This document shows positions 59,073 to 64,000 of a stretch of DNA of 64,000 bases, piece after piece. Numbering within the stretch: position 1 is the first letter of the stretch; the number at the start of each line of letters is the position of its first letter. Source of the DNA: DATBQN01 sp963755825. GTDB taxonomy: Bacteria > Acidobacteriota > Thermoanaerobaculia > Multivoradales > UBA5704. The position numbers and the translations under genes are program-made. The stretch lies in assembly GCA_963755825.1 (NCBI GenBank), contig CAVWLA010000002.1, positions 77,289 through 141,288 on the forward strand, in the 5' to 3' direction. The notes under the pieces are model-generated. The model did not search any database. It was not told the DNA's origin and saw nothing but the letters and a program-made list of their open reading frames with translations.

Positions 59073-59306
59073 TTGGCGAATATGATAACTGGTATGTTCG
59101 ATGTAGCAGCGGCACTTAAGCCAGGTACGGAGAAGGATCGCGCCTTGATCCGTATAGAGCGATTGCAGAGCTCCGACAAATCCCTCGAAATACAGCTCCT
59201 CCACCTCCGTGCCCAAGAGCAAAGCGTCGCGGCTGACCTGGAGGCAGCGAAGCGTGAAGTCAATCGAAACCTCGAAAAAAGCAGCTTTAAACTAATGGGT
59301 TCCTAG
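59073..59306 (+). CDS. Short coiled-coil-like hypothetical protein
   Basis: A 77-residue open frame. Residues about 20-70 are a charged amphipathic helix (RIERLQSSDKSLEIQLLHLR and AADLEAAKREVNRNLEK) typical of a coiled coil. The start (TTG 59073, or ATG 59082 / 59094) is uncertain and no ribosome site is seen. It could be a real small gene or the tail of a broken one. Confidence 0.45.
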   Translation: MANMITGMFDVAAALKPGTEKDRALIRIERLQSSDKSLEIQLLHLRAQEQSVAADLEAAKREVNRNLEKSSFKLMGS

Positions 59307-59610
59307 GCTCAAGCCGTGTCCAAGGGGGAACGCATAACTGCTCGGAGCCTCCGGCGAATCGCCTGACTGGACGGTAGTAACCCCGAGCCCTGCCGGTGCC
59401 TTCCGCCGCGAGGTTCTGCGAACTAGCCGACAGCGAACGGCCGGAGGCGAGCGCGGTGCTCGTGGCGGCTTGACCGCAGAAAAAACGGCCGCGGCCTGAG
59501 ACTGCCCACGCGCCGCAACCGCCTTCAACCACATCCCCTCGTGGGCGTGGTGGAAGCCGCGGACCCCTCAGGCCAGGCCAAGTGTGAACCACTAACAGGG
59601 TTGGCGGGGG
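59307..59610. other. GC-rich non-coding segment
   Basis: About 300 bases return to high GC after the AT-rich cargo. Open frames on the minus strand have Arg/Ala/Ser-rich content without a recognisable domain. I find nothing I can name. The sharp composition change near 59310 could be a junction between two inserted segments. Confidence 0.4.
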
Positions 59611-60129
59611 GTGGGAGTGACAAAGGAGCGACCGAGATCAGGGAAGGTCCCGCGGCGCCGCCCGTCCGGCTCGCCGCCTCCAGACCCGACGGATGGCCAC
59701 CCGCCATCCGCGGCGCCCCTAGTCTTGATCGTGGATGACACGCCGGATAGTCGTGACCTATGCGCCGAGTACCTGACCTTCCACAGGTACCGCGTAGCGA
59801 CCGCGGCCGACGGACTCGAGGCTCTAACCAAAGCGCATGAGCTACTTCCGGATCTCATCCTCATGGATTTGTTGCTCCCAGGACTCGACGGCTGGGAGGC
59901 CACGCGCCGCCTCAAGGCGGATGTCAGGACGCGACACATATTGATCGCTGCGTTCACAGCGCACGCACTGACGGACTCGGCGGAGGCAGCAGGCGCCGCA
60001 GGATGCGACGCCGTGATCACCAAGCCGATCCTGCCGCAGGACCTCGTAGCGGAAATCCGTCGTCTTCTGGAGCGGCGCCAGATGGTCGTCGGCGCCGCCC
60101 GGCGGCCGAAGACTACCGGCCCCGGCTAG
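59611..60129 (+). CDS. Single-domain response regulator
   Basis: A 172-residue protein: a Pro/Arg-rich N-terminal 35 residues, then a CheY-like receiver with D42-D43 (LIVDDT), phospho-acceptor D86 (LILMDLLLPG), T116 (AFTAHA) and K138 (ITKPI). There is no output domain. GTG 59611 has GGGGTGGG-rich sequence upstream; a later start would remove only the disordered leader. No histidine kinase is in view. On mobile elements such proteins can interfere with host phosphorelays, but a specific role cannot be read from this. Confidence 0.85.
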   Translation: MGVTKERPRSGKVPRRRPSGSPPPDPTDGHPPSAAPLVLIVDDTPDSRDLCAEYLTFHRYRVATAADGLEALTKAHELLPDLILMDLLLPGLDGWEATRRLKADVRTRHILIAAFTAHALTDSAEAAGAAGCDAVITKPILPQDLVAEIRRLLERRQMVVGAARRPKTTGPG

Positions 60130-60466
60130 CTTCGCTCGCTCCGGCGGGAAGTTGCGCGCTTGCGTGAAGCCTACTTGCCCGCGGGCAAGTAGGTAATGCT
60201 AAAAATTAACTTCAGTGCGACCTCCTCGCCGGCGGGCTCATCAGTCGCTCTCGGCGCCAGTGAGCCGCTTCGAGGCGGTGCAGGGCGCTGAGAATGCCGT
60301 CTGCCGGGTGGGCGGTGGAAGCAACGCTCCCCGACGAGCAGGCGGCCCTAACGCTTCGACTCGTCTCGCGACGGCGATTTTCCGCCCGTTGCCCTACCCA
60401 GCCGGGGGGTGGGGGCAAGTCCCGGGTGACCGACCGCCGCAGCGGTTCGGTGCGCGCCGGAGCGGG
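60130..60466. other. Intergenic region between response regulator and relaxase genes
   Basis: About 340 bases without a gene I can support. It contains a perfect 22-base palindrome at 60171-60192. The two flanking genes converge here (plus-strand regulator, minus-strand relaxase). Confidence 0.5.
60171..60192. promoter_or_regulatory. Perfect 22-bp palindrome
   Basis: Two 11-base half-sites (CTACTTGCCCG and its complement) abut with no spacer. It lies 42 bases past the response-regulator stop. It may be an operator or recombination site; as a hairpin it would have no loop, which argues against a simple terminator. Confidence 0.6.
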
Positions 60467-63400
60467 CTACCGGCCTAGCTCGTGACCGCGCGAGAGCGCC
60501 CGCTCGAGCGCATGGAGCGCAAACCTGACCGGGACACGAGCGGGTGCCGGAAGGAGCGCCACCGCGGCGCGCGTGGCCTCGCGCCCGAGTTGGCGTAATG
60601 CCGCCTCAAGGGCCTTTTCGGGAGCCTCGGCAGCCCGTTCGAGCTGGCGCACGGCGGCCCCGAGCTGCGAGAGACGAAGGTTGATCTCGGCGAGACCGAT
60701 GCCCGCCTTGCCCACCGCATCGAGGGCGCGACCGACGCTCTGGCGGGCTTCCTCATGAAACCGCAGGGCGGAAGCAAGGTGGGGCACGTGCTGGTGAGCC
60801 GCGCTCCGCGTTGCGTCGTCGCCGAGGAGGAGGCGCGTCCGGCCGCGGAGCTCGCCATAGGCGCCCGCCTGGCCGCTCGAAAGCCGCTCCATCGCCCGAG
60901 GATCGGCCAGGAGTGCGCGAGTCGCCTCCTCGGGACGGGCATAGACGCTCACCGCCGCGCTCTCAATGTGGACGCGAGCTCGCTCAAGGCTCTGGCCCGT
61001 CTCCCGCGCGCGCTGGTGGAGAGCTTGGGGACTCCATAGCCGGCGCTGCTCGACCCGAAGAGACTCCGCCCGCTCCTGGTAGGTCTCAAGACGCGACGCG
61101 AGCCGGCCGAGATCCGCCGCGGCGTAGTCACGCGCCAGGTCCTTGCGGCTCTCCCGCGACAGCGCGCGGTCGAGCTGCGGCCGATCGGCGAAGGTCTCGC
61201 GGTCGGCGTAGAGGTGTACTCCTTCACGGTGTCGCGTCAGCGCCACGTAGGCGGCATTACGGTTCATCATCGGATCGGCGAGCACATAGACCCGCTCGAC
61301 CGTCGCGCCCTGGGCCTTGTGGATCGTCACCGCGTAACCATGGGCGATCGACTCGTACTCCCGTGGATTGAAGGCCACGCGGCGGCCCTCGTCTAGTCGC
61401 ACGACGAAGCGCTGCTCCCCGACGGCCTCGATCGTGCCGAGGGTCCCGTTCTTGACCCCCACTCCGGAGATGGCGCGGTCAAGGGTCTCGACCGCGCGGC
61501 CCTGGTGGTCGTTCTTGAGGAAGACGAGCCGATCGCCGGCCGAGTACTCGACGCGCCCCACCTGGACGCCCCCCGGGGCAAGCTCGCCGGCAGTCTGGCG
61601 CCCAGCGCGGACTGCCTCGTTGAGCCGATGCGCCTCCTCGTTGCGATATGTGACGATGAGTTGCGCGGGGTCGGGCTGCCCCCGGCGGTCCGCGAGGTAG
61701 CGCGCGACGAGCTCGGCGCGCGCCTCCTCGCGGGTCCCGGTCCAGTGGAGCCTGCCGGCCAGGTCGTACGCGTCGAGCGCCGAGGCGACACGGCCGCTCG
61801 CAAGCTCCTGAGACGCCGCCCGCTGCCACGGCTCGGTCTGGCGGCGGATCGTCTCGAGGTTGGCGCTCGCCTGCCGCTCAAGGAGCCCCCGGTAGGCGTC
61901 GCCCGCGCCGATCGCCTTCAACTGGTCCGGGTCTCCGAGGAGCACGATCTTGGCCCCCTGCTCCTGGGCGTGCTGGAGCACGCGGCCGAGCTGGCGCGTG
62001 TCAACCATGCCCGCCTCATCGATGAGGAGGACGGAGGTCCCGTGCAGCCGGTCGCGCCCGGCCTTCCAGGCGTGCTCAAGGCTGGCGAGCGTCCGTGAGG
62101 AGACCCCGGTCTCCCGTTCGAGCGCCTCCGCGGCCTTGCCGGCGAGCGCGGCGCCGCGCATCTGGTAGCCCTCATCGCGGTACGCCTCGGCGATGGCCCG
62201 CGCCGTCGTCGTCTTGCCGGCGCCGGCGCGGCCAACGATCTGCGCGAGGTCGCCTCCCGTCGTCGCATGGATCACCGCGGCGCGCTGCTCCTCTGACAGG
62301 CCTGGCGCCCACCGCGCGAGCGAGCGGTTGACGCCGACCTCCCCGAGTCGGAGGGTGTCGCGGTCGGCGAGCCGCTCGGCCGCAGCGAAGAGCCGCATCT
62401 CAGCCTGGAAGTACTCGGGCGTGGTGAAGCGGCGAGCTCCGCCGGCGTCTCGGCCGAGGTCGACGACCCGCTCGGGATGGAGCGCCGCCCGGACCAGGGC
62501 CGAGCTCTCCGCCTGGTAAAACGCCGCCCGCTCGACATCGGCCCGCGTGAAGGTCGCCCGTGTAGCGCTGACCCTCGCGAGGAGATCCTCCGCGCGCTCC
62601 TCGACGCTCCCACCGGCGAGCGGCGCGACCGCGCGGCCGGTCGGCGGCGCGACCTGAGGCAGCTCCGGGTAGCGCTCCCGGTGCTCCTGGAAGGTCTCCC
62701 CGAAACGCTTGGCGAGCTGCGGGCCGCTCAAGGTGCGATCCACGGCGGAAAGTGATGCCTTCCTCTGACCGTCCGTGGCGACGACGCCGGAGCCGCGCTC
62801 TGCCCGCTCCAGCCGGAAACCGTGCGCGGCGAGCCGTTCCTCGAAGTCCCGCCAGCTCGTCGCCTTCGCAAGCTCCGGTCCTGTCTCCTCCCGCACCCGG
62901 TCGGCGAGGGGCTGTTGCCCCGTCCGGCGGGCCTCCTGATAGGCGGGTGTGGACAGCTCCGGCGCCGCGTGGTCCCGCGAGCCGGTGCGCTTCAAGCCAT
63001 GCTCGCGCTCGATCTCGCGCGCCGCCTCGTTGGCCTTCACCATGTCTCGCCGGGCATTCCAGGCGTGGAAGTCCTCGCCCACCCGGTTCACGACGACATG
63101 CACATGCTCCTTGTCCGTGTCGCCGTGGGCGATCACCAGGGCCTGGTGCCGATCAAGGCCCATCCGGGCGAGCACCCGATCCACCGCGGCGTTCCACTGC
63201 TCGGGAGAGAGGTGCTCCCCCGGCGCGAGGCTCAAGCCGAAGTGATAGACCGGCCGCTCCACGCGTGGGTTCTGCTCCGCGTGGGCTCGCATGACCTTAG
63301 CCGCGGTCCTCGGCTCCTCGATGTCGTCAAGGTTGCGCGTCGAAGTCCATGCCACCCGCTCGGGGTCGGCGCTCGCCCGGTGTCCGTTCTGGAGATAGGA

Positions 63401-63478
63401 CACCAGCCCGCCGAAGCCCTTGCCGGTGCCGCTCCGGCTCCCGCTGGACGAAAGGCCGCCCCCTTTGAAGACGATCAC
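60467..63478 (-). CDS. TraA-like conjugative relaxase fused to RecD-type helicase
   Basis: A 1003-residue protein. Residues about 1-165 are a relaxase/mobilisation nuclease domain with a candidate nicking Tyr28 (LVSYLQNG) and the metal-binding EHVHVVVNRV (H125, H127). A helicase follows with Walker A GRAGAGKTT (416-424), Walker B LLIDEAGMV and helicase motifs GDPDQLKAI, VTIHKAQG and YVALTRHR. The last 250 residues are helical and charged. It nicks at oriT and unwinds the transferred strand. GTG 63478 overlaps the stop of the mobC frame. The fusion resembles Ti-plasmid TraA in design. Confidence 0.92.
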   Translation of the reverse strand: MIVFKGGGLSSSGSRSGTGKGFGGLVSYLQNGHRASADPERVAWTSTRNLDDIEEPRTAAKVMRAHAEQNPRVERPVYHFGLSLAPGEHLSPEQWNAAVDRVLARMGLDRHQALVIAHGDTDKEHVHVVVNRVGEDFHAWNARRDMVKANEAAREIEREHGLKRTGSRDHAAPELSTPAYQEARRTGQQPLADRVREETGPELAKATSWRDFEERLAAHGFRLERAERGSGVVATDGQRKASLSAVDRTLSGPQLAKRFGETFQEHRERYPELPQVAPPTGRAVAPLAGGSVEERAEDLLARVSATRATFTRADVERAAFYQAESSALVRAALHPERVVDLGRDAGGARRFTTPEYFQAEMRLFAAAERLADRDTLRLGEVGVNRSLARWAPGLSEEQRAAVIHATTGGDLAQIVGRAGAGKTTTARAIAEAYRDEGYQMRGAALAGKAAEALERETGVSSRTLASLEHAWKAGRDRLHGTSVLLIDEAGMVDTRQLGRVLQHAQEQGAKIVLLGDPDQLKAIGAGDAYRGLLERQASANLETIRRQTEPWQRAASQELASGRVASALDAYDLAGRLHWTGTREEARAELVARYLADRRGQPDPAQLIVTYRNEEAHRLNEAVRAGRQTAGELAPGGVQVGRVEYSAGDRLVFLKNDHQGRAVETLDRAISGVGVKNGTLGTIEAVGEQRFVVRLDEGRRVAFNPREYESIAHGYAVTIHKAQGATVERVYVLADPMMNRNAAYVALTRHREGVHLYADRETFADRPQLDRALSRESRKDLARDYAAADLGRLASRLETYQERAESLRVEQRRLWSPQALHQRARETGQSLERARVHIESAAVSVYARPEEATRALLADPRAMERLSSGQAGAYGELRGRTRLLLGDDATRSAAHQHVPHLASALRFHEEARQSVGRALDAVGKAGIGLAEINLRLSQLGAAVRQLERAAEAPEKALEAALRQLGREATRAAVALLPAPARVPVRFALHALERALSRGHELGR

Positions 63479-63959
63479 TCGTCCGCCTCCAGGAGGGTGT
63501 CCCTCATGCGCCGCACCTCGGCGAGGACGCCGGAGACGGCCGCCGCGACCTCGGCCGGGAAGGGCATGCCCTGGTTTGCCAGTCTCGGAGCTGGTTCAGG
63601 TTGTTGCCTACCCGGTTGAGAGCGACGATGGCCGGTCGGACATTGCTCCCGCGTCGGAGGACCGGGGCCGCCCCAAGCACGGCCCGGCGCGCGTAGGCGG
63701 CGACCGGCAGGCCGCAAGCGCTCGCTCGCTCCCGGATCTCCTCGTACTGCTCAGGCGAAAAGCGGGTCGAGACGGGCCGCGTCAGGTGCGACTCTGGCGG
63801 GCGTGAATCTGGTTCCGGTAATGGCGGCGTCACGGTCGAGCGGAGCGCCAGCTCGCGGAGCCAGGCGGCCGGTTTGCGGCCGGCGGCGGAGGCCAGGGCC
63901 GCGATGCGGGCGAGCTCCTCGTCGCTGAGGCGAACGCCGAGGTGGCGAGTGCGAGCCAT
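63475..63959 (-). pseudogene. mobC: mobC-like relaxosome accessory gene with a single frameshift
   Basis: From ATG 63959 one frame encodes a ribbon-helix-helix-like MobC start (VRLSDEELARIAALASAAGRKPAAWLRELAL) and continues to IVALNRVGNNLNQLR at about 63590. There the reading passes into a nonsense tail ending at 63504. The expected continuation, LANQGMPFPAEV, then VLAEVRRMRDTLLEADE, is in the next frame and ends at 63475, overlapping the relaxase start. A one-base loss near 63580-63590 explains both. It is either a real inactivation, a sequencing error or recoding. MobC helps the relaxase open oriT. Confidence 0.8.
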
Positions 63960-64000
63960 TTTTATGTTGCTTCGGAGCCGAAGGCGAGAAAGCCGGATGT

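Larger units (their letters stand above)
52471..64000. mobile_element. Integrative/mobilisable genomic island (right end outside window)
   Basis: The region starts with a tyrosine integrase and ends with mobC and relaxase-helicase genes. Between them is an operon whose base composition is much more AT-rich than the chromosome around it. No tRNA gene or direct-repeat attachment site was found at the left end. The absence of type IV secretion genes in view makes a mobilisable element as likely as a full conjugative one. Confidence 0.8.

Noticed and set aside
59292..59592. Possible TnpB/IS200-IS605 remnant on the minus strand
   Set aside because: The translated tail has some Arg/Ser-rich resemblance to transposase C-termini, but no catalytic or zinc motif is present and all frames are short.
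1..64000. CRISPR arrays, rRNA and tRNA genes
   Set aside because: No regularly spaced direct repeats and no rRNA- or tRNA-like segments were seen in reading the window; a covariance-model scan would be decisive.

Overview
The window is high-GC DNA, and most coding density lies in long head-to-tail operons with 4-nt start/stop overlaps. It looks like the chromosome of an aerobic, diderm, non-proteobacterial bacterium. It carries periplasmic multiheme cytochromes, Sco proteins, lipoproteins, an alternative complex III (ACIII) and an A2-type caa3 oxidase. Acidobacteriota (Thermoanaerobaculia-like) fits best, but Gemmatimonadota or Myxococcota are possible; this placement is inference from gene content only.

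Layout. (1) 1-186: start of a sulfite-oxidase-like molybdoenzyme, minus strand. (2) 382-3321: a complete protein-bound-sulfur cysteine pathway (CysM, JAMM protease, CysO carrier, MoeZ). (3) 3507-4297: small gene plus DUF6036-type nucleotidyltransferase. (4) 4444-26682, minus strand: a respiratory block. It holds an A1-type cytochrome oxidase operon, a large monoheme cytochrome, Sco, an ABC exporter and heme O/A synthases. It continues with a cupredoxin lipoprotein and a b6-type bc complex whose cytochrome c is an eight-heme protein with a coiled-coil stalk. (5) 27016-40066, plus strand: one roughly 13 kb operon for ACIII (actA-actF), a Sco protein and a caa3 oxidase of A2 type, preceded by a textbook CRP/FNR-family palindrome. 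(6) 40085-52116: accessory chromosomal genes. These are an MFS plus ChrB-domain pair, an HD hydrolase, an atypical LuxR regulator beside an HtrA-like protein with Thr at the catalytic Ser position, a UbiA / fused prenol kinase / SDR cluster, and a 1181-residue TPR protein. (7) 52149-64000: a MITE-like inverted repeat, then a mobile island. It has a tyrosine integrase, a clearly AT-richer five-gene cargo operon, a response regulator, and mobC plus a relaxase-helicase running off the far end.

How the parts work together. Quinol electrons can leave through two unrelated quinol oxidoreductases (bc and ACIII) and reach two different oxygen reductases (A1 aa3-type and A2 caa3-type). Maturation factors for heme A and CuA are encoded alongside. 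The cysteine module makes cysteine from thiocarboxylate sulfur rather than free sulfide.

The most novel candidate is the island cargo operon at 53842-58185. An adenylate-kinase-like protein is followed by a TIR-like effector with an unrecognised N-terminal sensor region, a PfkB-fold protein that lacks the catalytic C-terminus, a 2OG-Fe(II) oxygenase and a GNAT acetyltransferase. The context and the TIR-like domain suggest a defence system built around nucleotide sensing or modification. That is a hypothesis, not a demonstrated function.
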